A DNA stretch of 64,000 nucleotides from Rhodocyclaceae bacterium (GTDB lineage Bacteria > Pseudomonadota > Gammaproteobacteria > Burkholderiales > Rhodocyclaceae), in assembly GCA_008080565.1 (NCBI GenBank), contig VIKE01000022.1:17025-81024 (forward strand), read 5' to 3'. Position 1 is the first letter of the stretch, and every line of letters starts with the position of its first letter. The notes below the pieces were generated by a model. That model had not been told where the DNA came from. It did no database searches and was given only the letters and a program-made list of their open reading frames with translations. Shown in pieces: positions 7,989 to 16,597 of this stretch. Position numbers and translations under genes: made by a program.

Positions 7989-9116
7989 ATGATTCTCGTG
8001 ACCAAAAGCGTTTTCATTTTTCTAGCAGCACTACTGCTGACAGCCTGTAGTCGGACTGATTCAGTATCGACAATAGTTGCTTTGGAACCAAAAGATGCTA
8101 TCCCTCTTGCTTGGAGGAACAGCAATACCTTAATTGTTGATTACCACGGTTCGATTTATGCCTACGACATCTCCGCTCGCAAGCTCAATCAACGCCTAGT
8201 TGATAACTATGATACGACCTCTCCCCACTGGAATTGTTTCTCACCTAATGGTGGCAGATTTGCGATAGCGCTCCCAGTCCGGTCCACAAACACTGCTAAC
8301 TCAGCACGGCCGATGGCAACGGAGCACAAAACTCGGTATATCCCCGACTGGACCCGCTCGGAAAGTTATGTTGAGGATACGAATTCGATCCAGTGGTGGA
8401 ACACCAATCCGTTTGATTGCAGTCCAATTGACCATGAAGAGCGTAAGCGGAAGATTGCCTCGCTTGAAGGCGAAGGGAGATTTGTTCGATCTCCTAGTCC
8501 GTTGTTACTTGCAAGAGAAGGTGATGCATTCGTAACGTTGAACAGAAGCGAGAGCGGCACTACTGGTCGTATCCTCCACTTATTTAGCTATGGCGCGAAG
8601 GTAACGTCGAGAGAGATTTCGCTATCCAGCGCAACAAATTCCCCGCCCAGTGATGGTTCGGACATACTTTCGTTTCGCGACTCCGACGGCAGTTACGTAA
8701 TTTTTGAGTCAAATAGCGACTTCGATGCCAATCGTGGTATCTGGCCACTTACTGCATGGCGTCTTTTCCCCGGCTTGACGACCGTAAGTGCCTTTGTTTT
8801 GCCTAGTGGTCCATGGATTCAGCCCCATGGATTTTTCAAGAGCCTTAGCTGCTTTTCATGCGGATGTATGTGCTACGCACATTTTGAGCTCACCGGGGCA
8901 TACGGGCACATCTACGCACACGTTCATGGACAATCTGTTGAGGATGCTGCAGCAGGTATTTATAAACTCATACGGGATAAGGATGGGGCAAATTGGGTGC
9001 TAGTCGTTGCTGCTAACTTTAGCGGGAAAGCTCTCGCGTCACCCGAAGGGTGCCGCGTTGCATATTCCGATGCCGATCGACGACTTCAGCTTGTCGAAAT
9101 CAAGAATTGCAAATGA
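7989..9116 (+). CDS. Putative lipoprotein of unknown function
   Basis: The track ORF starts at 7848, but the ATG at 7989 begins a proper lipoprotein signal (MILVTKSVFIFLAALLLTAC, then SRTD) with the lipobox LLTAC, giving 375 aa. The body has repeated short strands and Trp-rich stretches reminiscent of a beta-propeller, but no family can be named. Codons are clearly more AT-rich than in the neighbours. Together with the gene-poor surroundings this suggests horizontal acquisition. It is flanked by terminators and stands alone. Confidence 0.65.
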   Translation: MILVTKSVFIFLAALLLTACSRTDSVSTIVALEPKDAIPLAWRNSNTLIVDYHGSIYAYDISARKLNQRLVDNYDTTSPHWNCFSPNGGRFAIALPVRSTNTANSARPMATEHKTRYIPDWTRSESYVEDTNSIQWWNTNPFDCSPIDHEERKRKIASLEGEGRFVRSPSPLLLAREGDAFVTLNRSESGTTGRILHLFSYGAKVTSREISLSSATNSPPSDGSDILSFRDSDGSYVIFESNSDFDANRGIWPLTAWRLFPGLTTVSAFVLPSGPWIQPHGFFKSLSCFSCGCMCYAHFELTGAYGHIYAHVHGQSVEDAAAGIYKLIRDKDGANWVLVVAANFSGKALASPEGCRVAYSDADRRLQLVEIKNCK

Positions 9117-9277
9117 AATTCGATTTCATCGAAGTGTCGGCGCGGATGAACATTTGCGGGCGTCAGCCCCGAATCGGCGCAGGACAGTGAATTCAGCAGC
9201 TGAAAGTCCGCTTTCAAAAGTTTGATTGGGCGCTTAGGGCACACACCAGACCAACCATCGCCTCTGAATACCCCCAC

Positions 9278-9304
9278 AAAAAGGAACCCGAGAGGTTCCT
9301 TTTT
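9278..9304 (+). terminator. Rho-independent terminator (bidirectional)
   Basis: AAAAAGGAACC and GGTTCCTTTTT form a perfect 11-bp stem around the loop CGAGA. The A-run on one side and T-run on the other let it act in both directions. It ends the lipoprotein transcript. Confidence 0.85.
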
Positions 9305-9336
9305 GTTGGGCAGCTATCCCGTTGATTGTCCCAATC

Positions 9337-9372
9337 CCACGGTCAACCGGAAATTTTGCCCAAAAATGAAAT
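9337..9372 (-). repeat. GGTTGACCGTGG element, copy 2
   Basis: On the minus strand it reads CATTTCATTTTTGGGC then TTTCCGGTTGACCGTGG. It follows the hairpin (9370-9389) that ends the Cys-rich protein gene, so the hairpin's T-tract is supplied by the element. Confidence 0.87.
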
Positions 9373-9389
9373 GCCGGTTGCCCGGCATT
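9370..9389 (-). terminator. Terminator of Cys-rich protein gene
   Basis: On the minus strand AATGCCGG-GCAA-CCGGCATT is followed by TCATTTTTGGGC, eight nucleotides past the stop codon. The U-rich part belongs to element copy 2. Confidence 0.7.
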
Positions 9390-9397
9390 CCGCAGCT

Positions 9398-9949
9398 TTA
9401 TTTCACGCCGAACTGCTCACGCAGGCAGGCTTTGTGTTCCGGGCCGATTTTGTCCTGGCAGGCGGCGCGGGCTTTTTGGTGTTGCTCGCAGCGGGCCTGA
9501 TTCGGGGCTTTGCTACAGTCGACCGGCGGCATTTTCTGTTGCATGCACTGGCGGAAGGAGGGGCCGGTCTGGCCCTGGCATTCCTTGTAGGCCATCTTGC
9601 GCGCTTCGCATTGCTGCGGGTTGCGGGCCTTGGTGCAGTCGAAGTTCTGCCGTTGTTCCTGCATGCATTGCCGGCGTTGCGGGCCGGTGGTGTTCTTGCA
9701 GGCTTCTCGAGCCTGGGAGCGGGCTTCGCGCTGGGCGGTGCAGGCGGCCGGGTTCGGGGCCTGGCTGCAGTCACGCGGTGCACGGGCGCGCGGGCCGCCG
9801 CCTTGCATCATCCCGGCGCCGCCACCGGGGCCCATGCCGTTCATGCCGCCACCCATGCCTCCCGAGCCTTGAGCGGGCTGGGCGCTGGCAGGCAGGCAGA
9901 TCAGGGAGGCCAGCAGGGCACTGGCGATCATCATCAGGCGGGTTTTCAT
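9398..9949 (-). CDS. Exported protein with three Cys-rich repeats
   Basis: The ATG at 9949 follows AGGAGCG and starts a clean Sec signal (MKTRLMMIASALLASLICLPASA). A Gly/Met-rich linker (GGMGGGMNGMGPGGGAGMM) follows, then three repeats of about 37-44 aa. Each repeat has DC-x8-C at its start and a C-x(5-6)-GPxxxxC pattern (GPQRRQC, GPSFRQC, GPEHKAC). Four Cys per repeat predict disulfide-bonded helical hairpins in the periplasm. Total length is 183 aa. The Met/Gly-rich linker could bind metal. I know no function; single gene with its own terminator. Confidence 0.75.
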   Translation of the reverse strand: MKTRLMMIASALLASLICLPASAQPAQGSGGMGGGMNGMGPGGGAGMMQGGGPRARAPRDCSQAPNPAACTAQREARSQAREACKNTTGPQRRQCMQEQRQNFDCTKARNPQQCEARKMAYKECQGQTGPSFRQCMQQKMPPVDCSKAPNQARCEQHQKARAACQDKIGPEHKACLREQFGVK

Positions 9950-10047
9950 TTTTCGCTCCTTGCGCGTGGGGTAGAGCTTCATTCTAGGTGCATGGAATCG
10001 ATTGTTTCCGGCAAGTTGTAAAGGTGTGCAAACAGAGTGCTTTCTGG

Positions 10048-10078
10048 TTACAAATCGTTACCTGCTGCGTGCTATATT
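10048..10078 (+). promoter_or_regulatory. Possible sigma-70 promoter for PilB-like gene
   Basis: TTACAA and TATATT are separated by 19 nt and end 8 nt before the ATG. The -10 is good, but the spacing is long and the leader would be very short, so the assignment is tentative. Confidence 0.35.
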
Positions 10079-10085
10079 GCCGCGC

Positions 10086-11858
10086 ATGAGTGACAAGAAT
10101 ATCGGCGAACATCGCCTGGCACTGACCGAAGTGCTCGACTGGATGGTGGAGGATGGGCTGGTCAGCCAGGAGGCGGCTGATGCGCTCAAGAGCGAGCGTC
10201 GCCTGCATGGCGGCAAGACGCATCCGCTGATCGTCATTGCCGATCAGAAATGGCGACAGACCGAGCCGACTGTCCGCCTGCTGACGTTGGAAGTGCTGAC
10301 CGAATGGCTGGCTGGCCGGGTCGGCCTCGACTACCAGCATATCGACCCGCTCAAGATCGATTTCACCGGCGTCGCCGAGGTCATGTCCAGCGCCTATGCC
10401 GCCCGTTTCGGCATTTTGCCGGTGCAGGTGACGACGCGCGAGATTGTCATCGCGACGGCCGAGCCCTTCGTTCGCGAATGGGTCGAGGAGTTGCAGCAGA
10501 TCCTGCGCAAGCAGATTCGCCGGGTCATGGCCAATCCGGAGGACATCAGCCGTTACCTTGTTGAATTCTTCAACCTCGCCAAGTCGGTCAAGAAAGCCAA
10601 CGCCCGGGGCGATGTGACCTCCGGTCTGTCGAGCTTCGAGCAACTGGTCGAGCTGGGCAAGGCCAACAAGCAGTTCGACGCCAACGACCAGCACATCGTC
10701 CATATCGTGGATTGGCTGTGGCAGTACGCCTTCGACCAGCGCGCTTCGGACATCCACATCGAACCGCGGCGCAATCTGGGCATTGTCCGTTTCCGCATCG
10801 ACGGCGTGCTGCATCAGGTTTACCAGATTCCGATGGCGGTGATGAATGCGATGACCAGCCGCATCAAGCTGCTCGGCCGCATGGACGTGATCGAAAAACG
10901 CCGGCCGCAGGATGGCCGGATCAAGACGCGGACGCCAGCCGGGCAGGAGGTCGAGCTGCGTTTGTCGACGCTGCCGACGGCCTTCGGCGAAAAGCTCGTG
11001 ATGCGGATTTTCGATCCGGAAGTGCTGGTTCGCGACTTCCGCTCGCTGGGCTTTTCGGATGAAGACCAGGCGCGCTGGAAGCAGATGACAGCGACGCCGA
11101 ACGGCATCATCCTGGTCACCGGCCCGACCGGTTCGGGCAAGACGACAACGCTCTACACGACCCTCAAGCAACTGGCGACGCCGGAAGTGAACGTGTGCAC
11201 CATCGAAGACCCGATCGAAATGGTCGAGTCCTCGTTCAACCAGATGCAGGTCAGCCACGCCATCGAGCTCGGCTTCGCCGACGGCGTGCGCGCCCTCATG
11301 CGGCAGGATCCGGATATCGTCATGATCGGCGAAATCCGCGATCTGGAAACGGCCGAAATGGCCATCCAGGCGGCTTTGACTGGCCACCTCGTGCTGTCCA
11401 ACGACGCGCCGTCGGCGATCACTCGCCTGCTCGATCTTGGCGTGCCGGCCTACTTGATCAACTCGACGCTGCTTGGTGTCATGGCCCAGCGCCTCGTTCG
11501 CACCCTGTGCCCGCATTGCAAGAAGCCTGTCCAGATGCGCGAAGAGCAGCGTGCCGCCTGGCGCGCGCTGGTCGCCCCGTGGAAATCGGCCGAGCCGACC
11601 CAGATCTGGCAGCCGGTCGGTTGCCTGGAATGCCGGATGACCGGCTATTCCGGCCGGGTCGGCGTCTATGAAATCCTGGTGAACTCCCCGGAAATTCGCC
11701 GCATGATCAAACCGCTCACCGAGATTCCCAAGTTGCGCGAACAGGCCTTCCGCGAAGGCATGCGGCCGCTGCGAATTTCCGGTGCGCTCAAGGTGGCACA
11801 GGGGATAACCTCGCTCGAAGAGGTTATCAAGGTCGCACCGCCGTCGGACGACAGCTAG
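10086..11858 (+). CDS. GspE/PilB-family secretion ATPase with missing TLHT box
   Basis: The 590-aa protein has the order expected of type II secretion / type IV pilus extension ATPases. There is an N-terminal MshEN-like region, the Asp-box DIHIEP, Walker A GPTGSGKTTT (about residue 346), Walker B DPDIVMIGEIRD (about 408) and a tetra-Cys zinc module (CPHCKK ... CLEC). The His box is defective: family members read LVLSTLHTNDAPS, while this gene reads LVLSNDAPS, a clean loss of four codons at about 11396-11402. No pilus or secretion genes are adjacent, so it is a lone paralog. ATPase activity may be lost. The start at 10086 restores the usual N-terminus. Confidence 0.85.
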   Translation: MSDKNIGEHRLALTEVLDWMVEDGLVSQEAADALKSERRLHGGKTHPLIVIADQKWRQTEPTVRLLTLEVLTEWLAGRVGLDYQHIDPLKIDFTGVAEVMSSAYAARFGILPVQVTTREIVIATAEPFVREWVEELQQILRKQIRRVMANPEDISRYLVEFFNLAKSVKKANARGDVTSGLSSFEQLVELGKANKQFDANDQHIVHIVDWLWQYAFDQRASDIHIEPRRNLGIVRFRIDGVLHQVYQIPMAVMNAMTSRIKLLGRMDVIEKRRPQDGRIKTRTPAGQEVELRLSTLPTAFGEKLVMRIFDPEVLVRDFRSLGFSDEDQARWKQMTATPNGIILVTGPTGSGKTTTLYTTLKQLATPEVNVCTIEDPIEMVESSFNQMQVSHAIELGFADGVRALMRQDPDIVMIGEIRDLETAEMAIQAALTGHLVLSNDAPSAITRLLDLGVPAYLINSTLLGVMAQRLVRTLCPHCKKPVQMREEQRAAWRALVAPWKSAEPTQIWQPVGCLECRMTGYSGRVGVYEILVNSPEIRRMIKPLTEIPKLREQAFREGMRPLRISGALKVAQGITSLEEVIKVAPPSDDS

Positions 11859-11863
11859 GCCAG

Positions 11864-11900
11864 CATTTCAATTTTGGCCTTTATTTCCGGTTGACCGTGG
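11864..11900 (+). repeat. GGTTGACCGTGG element, copy 3
   Basis: CATTTCAATTTTGGCC and TTTCCGGTTGACCGTGG are present almost perfectly, in sense orientation, six nucleotides after the stop of the PilB-like gene. Confidence 0.9.
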
Positions 11901-11928
11901 AAGAGCGGTTTCGCGGCCGGTTGAACCC

Positions 11929-12360
11929 CTAAATCAGGCTCGCCTTGCGCTTCACGGCATCGACGTAGGCCATCGCATCCATCGGCTGGCCCTGGCTCTG
12001 GGCGCGCCAGATCGTTTCGCCCAGGCAGTCGAGCAGCACGTGCTCGGCGTCGTGCGGGTCCATGCGGGCACGCAGTTGCTCGAAGGCCATGCGGATGCCC
12101 GGCGGCTGGTCGATGCTGACCTGCTCGTGGATGGCGAGGTGCAGCGAGAGGTGGAGGAAGGGGTTCATGGCCCCGCCTTCCGGCGTCCATTCCTTGTCCA
12201 CAGCGGCTTTCGGATCGTTGAGCAAGGTGTGGTATTCCGGGTGGCGGGCGGCGATGTCGGCGGCGGTGACTTCGGCGCCGACCAGCGGCAGGCGGTCGAC
12301 GTGTTTTTTCCAGGCATCGCAAAAGAAGAGGCGGACCTGCTCGCGGGAAGGATTAAACAT
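11929..12360 (-). CDS. DUF1841 family protein
   Basis: The 143-aa product (MFNPSREQVRLFF start, HPEYHTLL, NPFLHLSLHLAIHEQ, then RMDPHDAEHVLLDCLGE) matches the DUF1841 family found mainly in beta- and gammaproteobacteria. Several conserved His suggest metal or helical bundle contacts, but the function is unknown. Its start overlaps the end of the FIST gene by 8 nt, so it is the last gene of an nth-FIST-DUF1841 operon. Confidence 0.8.
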   Translation of the reverse strand: MFNPSREQVRLFFCDAWKKHVDRLPLVGAEVTAADIAARHPEYHTLLNDPKAAVDKEWTPEGGAMNPFLHLSLHLAIHEQVSIDQPPGIRMAFEQLRARMDPHDAEHVLLDCLGETIWRAQSQGQPMDAMAYVDAVKRKASLI

Positions 12361-13369
12361 GAGCGCTTTCGAACAATAAGGTGAGTGCAGTGTTGTGAAA
12401 CAGGCAGTTGTGGCCGGCCAGCGGCGCGATTTGCCCGGTGCCGTAGGCGCCGAGCAGCGGCGTGTCGGGGAAGGTGTCGCGGAAGGCGACGAGGTCGCGG
12501 TCGTCGTTGCCGTAGAACAGCGGGCCGCGGCCGATGCAGGAAAACATCAGGGCGAAATTAGGCCGTTTTTTCGGGTTGACCGTGGCAGTGAGCGCTTCAC
12601 GCATTTCCTGCTCGGCGGCGAGCGGCTGGCGGATGGCCCAGGTGATCGACTCGCCTTCGTTGAGGTTTTCGGCCAGGGTCAGCGAACCATCGGCGTTGGC
12701 CGAGAGGATGGCGATACCCGGCGCATCAGGCTGGCGTTGCGCGGCGATCAGGTGCAGGGGCGGGCGCTCGCGCAAATCGGCGGGCAGGGCGCGGTGCAGG
12801 CTGTCGACGGCGCTGTGGCCACCAATTCGGCGTAACTCGTAGCCGGCGCATTGCTCGACGGGCAGCGGCTCGCCAAGCAGGCGCAGGCCTGACGAGCGGA
12901 CCAGCCGGGCGTTTACGCCGGGCAGACTGAACTCGGCGCAGCCGTTGTCCGCCGCCCGGCCATGCGACCAGGCAGCCGCGTCGGTATCGAGCAGGCCGAC
13001 CCGTGCCGGGCCGTCCTGCCATTCGAAGGGCAGCCGGCCATGGCCGCTGAAGGAGAGCAGTGGCGCTTCAACCAGAGCCTTGCCAGCCGGCGTCGAATAA
13101 ACGAGGGCCGCCGCCGTCGGTTGATCGAGACGCCAGCCGTGCTCGGTAAACAGCCCGCTGGCCGTGCCGCCGCTGACCGTCAGGCAGCCCGCGGCGCGTG
13201 CAGCGGCGAGTACGGCGGGCTGCGGATTTCGATTGAAATCGTGGGTCAGAAAAAGGATGACGTTATCGGCGCGCACCAGCCCGGCAGCGGCCAGTGCCGC
13301 CTCGACGGCGGCCTGGGCCAGCTCCGCTTCCGGTCGCTGGCCGGCAACGAGGGCGGTGCCGACTTTCAT
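12353..13369 (-). CDS. FIST-domain protein
   Basis: The 338-aa protein has an N-terminal FIST region (NVILFLTHDFN, GCLTVSGGTASGLF) and a C-terminal FIST_C-like part (FSCIGRGPLFYG, PLLGAYGTGQIAP). FIST proteins are thought to sense small ligands, possibly amino acids. I start it at 13369, where ATGA overlaps the nth stop. The segment TATVNPKKRPNFA near residue 270 is encoded by an antisense copy of the dispersed element, placed between the linker and FSCIGRGP. It is co-transcribed with nth and DUF1841. Confidence 0.8.
   Translation of the reverse strand: MKVGTALVAGQRPEAELAQAAVEAALAAAGLVRADNVILFLTHDFNRNPQPAVLAAARAAGCLTVSGGTASGLFTEHGWRLDQPTAAALVYSTPAGKALVEAPLLSFSGHGRLPFEWQDGPARVGLLDTDAAAWSHGRAADNGCAEFSLPGVNARLVRSSGLRLLGEPLPVEQCAGYELRRIGGHSAVDSLHRALPADLRERPPLHLIAAQRQPDAPGIAILSANADGSLTLAENLNEGESITWAIRQPLAAEQEMREALTATVNPKKRPNFALMFSCIGRGPLFYGNDDRDLVAFRDTFPDTPLLGAYGTGQIAPLAGHNCLFHNTALTLLFESAHV
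12552..12585 (+). repeat. GGTTGACCGTGG element, copy 4 (inside FIST gene)
   Basis: GAAATTAGGCCG and TTTTTTCGGGTTGACCGTGG keep the spacing of the intergenic copies. The gene reads it antisense and in frame as ATVNPKKRPNF without a stop. Confidence 0.75.
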
Positions 13370-13998
13370 ACGCTCTTGCTGCGGTAGCTGCACAGGTCTA
13401 GCACGACGCAGCGTCCGCAGTCCGGCTTGCGTGCCTTGCAGACGTAGCGGCCGTGCAGGATCAGCCAGTGGTGGGCGTCCTTCTTGAATTCGTCGGGCGT
13501 CACCTTGAGCAGCTTCTTTTCGACTTCTTCGACCGTCTTGCCGGGGGCCAGCCCGGTGCGGTTGCCGAGGCGGAAGATGTGCGTGTCGACGGCAATGGTC
13601 GGCTGGCCGAAAGCGGTATTGAGCACGACATTGGCCGTCTTGCGGCCGACGCCGGGCAGGGCTTCGAGGGCAGCGCGGTCGTCCGGCACCTCGCCGTCGT
13701 GCAGCTCAAGCAGCATGCGGCAGGTGGCGATGACGTTTTTCGCCTTGGTCCGGTACAGGCCGATGGTCTTGATGTAGTCGGTCAGACCCTCTTCGCCGAG
13801 CGCCAGCATGGCGGACGGGGTTGGCGCCACCGGATAGAGCCGGGCCGTCGCCTTGTTGACGCCGACGTCGGTGGCCTGGGCCGAGAGGATGACGGCGATC
13901 AGCAACTGGAAGGGGGTGGCGTAGTGCAGCTCGGTGGTCGGCGCCGGATTGGCGTCGCGCAGGCGGCTGTAGAACTGCTCGATGTTGGCTTTTTTCAC
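13366..13998 (-). CDS. nth: Endonuclease III
   Basis: The 210-aa base-excision DNA glycosylase/AP lyase acts on oxidised pyrimidines. The helix-hairpin-helix LPGVGRKTANVV carries Lys120, and Asp138 sits in VDTHIFR; both positions equal the E. coli catalytic residues. The C-terminal CKARKPDCGRCVVLDLC gives the C-x6-C-x2-C-x5-C [4Fe-4S] cluster. It heads the operon nth-FIST-DUF1841 with ATGA coupling. In E. coli nth ends the rsx operon; here it lies about 2.6 kb from rnfE, separated by rlmN and a cyclase gene. Confidence 0.95.
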   Translation of the reverse strand: MKKANIEQFYSRLRDANPAPTTELHYATPFQLLIAVILSAQATDVGVNKATARLYPVAPTPSAMLALGEEGLTDYIKTIGLYRTKAKNVIATCRMLLELHDGEVPDDRAALEALPGVGRKTANVVLNTAFGQPTIAVDTHIFRLGNRTGLAPGKTVEEVEKKLLKVTPDEFKKDAHHWLILHGRYVCKARKPDCGRCVVLDLCSYRSKSV

Positions 13999-14083
13999 GA
14001 AGGGGGCTTGGATGGATTGTCAGGCGCGGCGGGATGCGCCATATTGTCACAAACAATTCTACCTGACAGAGAAGGCAGACCCG

Positions 14084-15493
14084 ATGCCGCTTACAACAGA
14101 AGGCAGCCTGAATGGGCTGACCCAGTGGCTGGAAGTCAATCCGGTGGCAACGCTCATCATTGACGCGGAGCATCGGGTGACCCACTGGAATCCGGCGTGT
14201 GCCGCCCTCACCGGTATCTCGGCCAAGCAGATGATCGGCTGCGCCGAGCCATGGCGGGCTTTCTACCCGTCTCCCCGTCCGATTCTGGCCGATCTGGTGG
14301 TGGATAGCGCCCCCGCCAAGGTGGTCGAGCAGTATTACCCGGGAAAGTATCGGCGTCTGGAACCGGAAGACGCGGTTTATGAAGCGGAGGATTTTTTCCC
14401 CGCTTGCGGCAATGGTGGTCGCTGGCTGTTTTTCTCTGCTGCGCCCATTCGCAACGCGGCCGGCAAAATCATCGGGGCCATCGAAACGCTTCAGGACGTC
14501 TCCGAACGTCGGTGCGCCGAGGCGGCATTGCGCGACAGTGAGGCCTATCTGGCGCAGATTGTCGATGGTTCATCGGTGGCCACGCTGGTCATCGATGCCG
14601 GACACCGCGTCACCCACTGGAACCGTGCCTGCGAGGCGATGACCGGGACGCTGGCCAGTGATGTCATCGGCACCAATGGCCAGTGGAAGGCTTTCTATCC
14701 GTCAAAGCGTCCGATCATGGCTGATCTGGTTCTGGATGATGCCAGCGAGAATGCGATTGACCGTCTTTATCACGGACGCTTCCGGCCTTCGTTGCTGATT
14801 CCGGGCGGTTATGAGGCAGAGGATTTCTTCCCGCATTTTGGCGACAGTGGTCGCTGGTTGTTTTTTACTGCCGCGCCATTGCGCAATGGCAAAGGCGAAC
14901 TCGTCGGCGCCATCGAAACCTTGCAGGATGTCAGCGAACGTCGTTGGGCCGAGGAGGCGCTGCGCGAAAGCGAAGAGCGTTATCGTTGCCTGAGTCAGAC
15001 CGATTCGCTGACCGGGCTGTACAACTCGCGCTACCTGCACGAGCGCCTGCCTGGAGAATTGGAGCGGGCCACCCGCTATGGTCGTCCGCTGTCGCTGCTC
15101 GTCCTTGATTGCGACAATTTCAAGAGCATCAACGACTGCTATGGCCACCTCGAAGGCGACAAGGTTTTACAGAATCTGGCGGAGGTGATCAGGCATTGCC
15201 TGCGCCGGTCGGACAGCGCTTTTCGTTACGGCGGAGAGGAGTTCGTCGTCTTGCTGCCGGAGGCCGATACCGCGGCAGCCCAAGCCTTCGCCGAGCGCCT
15301 GCGCAGCATGTTCGCCGCGCAGGAAACCATCTCGCCAGGCGGCGAGAGAATCTGCTGCACGGTCAGTATCGGCGTTGCCCGGCATCTGCCGAGCGATACC
15401 GAAAGCAGTTTGATCCGGCGGGCCGACGACGCCTGTTATGCGGCCAAGCAGCAGGGCAAGAACTGTGTGGTGCTGGCCGGTTCAACCAGCTGA
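14084..15493 (+). CDS. PAS-PAS-GGDEF diguanylate cyclase
   Basis: The 469-aa protein has two tandem, closely similar PAS modules (each with HRVTHWN, AFYPSxRPI and WLFFxAAPxRN) followed by a GGDEF domain with GGEEF (about residue 383). An RxxD inhibitory site (RRSD) precedes it by five residues. It should make cyclic-di-GMP and be product-inhibited. No membrane segment is seen, so it is a cytosolic sensor. The two PAS copies look like a recent duplication. The ATG at 14084 follows GAGAAGG; the longer track start overlaps nth on the other strand and is rejected. Confidence 0.9.
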   Translation: MPLTTEGSLNGLTQWLEVNPVATLIIDAEHRVTHWNPACAALTGISAKQMIGCAEPWRAFYPSPRPILADLVVDSAPAKVVEQYYPGKYRRLEPEDAVYEAEDFFPACGNGGRWLFFSAAPIRNAAGKIIGAIETLQDVSERRCAEAALRDSEAYLAQIVDGSSVATLVIDAGHRVTHWNRACEAMTGTLASDVIGTNGQWKAFYPSKRPIMADLVLDDASENAIDRLYHGRFRPSLLIPGGYEAEDFFPHFGDSGRWLFFTAAPLRNGKGELVGAIETLQDVSERRWAEEALRESEERYRCLSQTDSLTGLYNSRYLHERLPGELERATRYGRPLSLLVLDCDNFKSINDCYGHLEGDKVLQNLAEVIRHCLRRSDSAFRYGGEEFVVLLPEADTAAAQAFAERLRSMFAAQETISPGGERICCTVSIGVARHLPSDTESSLIRRADDACYAAKQQGKNCVVLAGSTS

Positions 15494-16555
15494 GCCGACG
15501 CCCGGGACATTTCGTTTTTGGCCAATTTTTCCGGTTGACCGTAGCAACGGGCGAGCGCTTTCGCGGGCCCGCAACTGGCCGCAGCCGCCGTCGACATCCT
15601 GCCCGGCCGAGTTGCGTACCGTCGTCCGGATGCCTTTTGCGTGCAGATAGCGGGTTAGCTCGGTGATGCGCTCGACCGCTGGCCGGCGGTAGGCAAGGGC
15701 GGCCGTGGCGTTGTAGGGGATCAGGTTCATGATCGCGTACTTGCCGGTGAGCAGGCGGACGATGCCGTCCATTTCCTCGATGCTGTCGTTGATGCCGTCG
15801 ATCAGCGTCCATTGGTACTGGATCGGATAGCTCGTCGTCCGGGCATAATGCTCGGCCAGCTCGACCAGCTCCGCCGGGTCGATGCGCGACGCCTTGGGCA
15901 GCAGTTCGGCGCGCAGTTCGGCGCGGGTCGAATGCAGTGAAATGGCCAGCGCCGGTTTGACCGTTTCCTGCGGCAGCCGCTCGAAAACGCGCAAATCGCC
16001 AACCGTCGAGAACACCAGATTCTTGTGGCCGATGCCGCCGGCCGTGCCAAGCAGATCAATCGCTTCGAGCACGTTGTCGATGTTGTGCGACGGCTCGCCC
16101 ATGCCCATGAAAACGACGCGCGTTACCTTGCGCCGGGCCCGGCCGAGGATGACCTGGGCGACCATTTCGCCGCTGCTCACCTGACGTAGCAGGCCGTCAC
16201 GACCGGTCATGCAGAAGGTGCAGCCGACGGCGCAGCCGATCTGCGTCGAGATGCACAGGCCGTCGCGCGGCAGCAGCACGCTTTCGACGGTCTGGCCGTC
16301 GGCCAGTTCGACGAGCAGGCGCGACGAGCCATCCTCGCCCGGGTGTTCGGAGCGGACGCGGGCCAGCGCTGAGAGTTCATCGTGCAAGCCGGGCAGCGCA
16401 TTGCGCAGGGCCAGCGGCAGAAAGGTTTCCGGTGGGTGGCTGCGCGGCCCGGCATCGAGCGGCTTACCTTGCGCCCAGGCGCGCATGACGCGGTCGACGT
16501 GGCAATCCTTGGCGCCCGTGGCGAACAGGGCTTGGCGGATGGTTTCGATGCGCAT
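15482..16555 (-). CDS. rlmN: RlmN-like radical SAM RNA methyltransferase
   Basis: The 357-aa protein shows the radical-SAM motif CAVGCTFC, the GMGEPSHN segment and the C-terminal SAGQDVDGGCGQLR with the methyl-carrying Cys of RlmN/Cfr enzymes, which methylate C2 of adenosine in 23S rRNA (A2503) and some tRNAs. The N-terminus is short, so it may be a divergent RlmN paralog. The last 20 or so residues (RSTGKIGQKRN and on) are encoded by an antisense copy of the dispersed element. The gene lies 42 nt after rnfE and overlaps the end of the convergent cyclase gene by 12 nt. Confidence 0.82.
   Translation of the reverse strand: MRIETIRQALFATGAKDCHVDRVMRAWAQGKPLDAGPRSHPPETFLPLALRNALPGLHDELSALARVRSEHPGEDGSSRLLVELADGQTVESVLLPRDGLCISTQIGCAVGCTFCMTGRDGLLRQVSSGEMVAQVILGRARRKVTRVVFMGMGEPSHNIDNVLEAIDLLGTAGGIGHKNLVFSTVGDLRVFERLPQETVKPALAISLHSTRAELRAELLPKASRIDPAELVELAEHYARTTSYPIQYQWTLIDGINDSIEEMDGIVRLLTGKYAIMNLIPYNATAALAYRRPAVERITELTRYLHAKGIRTTVRNSAGQDVDGGCGQLRARESARPLLRSTGKIGQKRNVPGVGSAG
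15508..15544 (+). repeat. GGTTGACCGTGG element, copy 5
   Basis: CATTTCGTTTTTGGCC and TTTTTCCGGTTGACCGTAG lie 14 nt after the cyclase stop in sense orientation. On the other strand the same bases encode the C-terminal tail of the RlmN-like protein, so one copy serves two genes. Confidence 0.87.
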
Positions 16556-16597
16556 GCGGGCGTTTTCGTCAGGCCCGCAACGGGCCGCCGGGAATGA

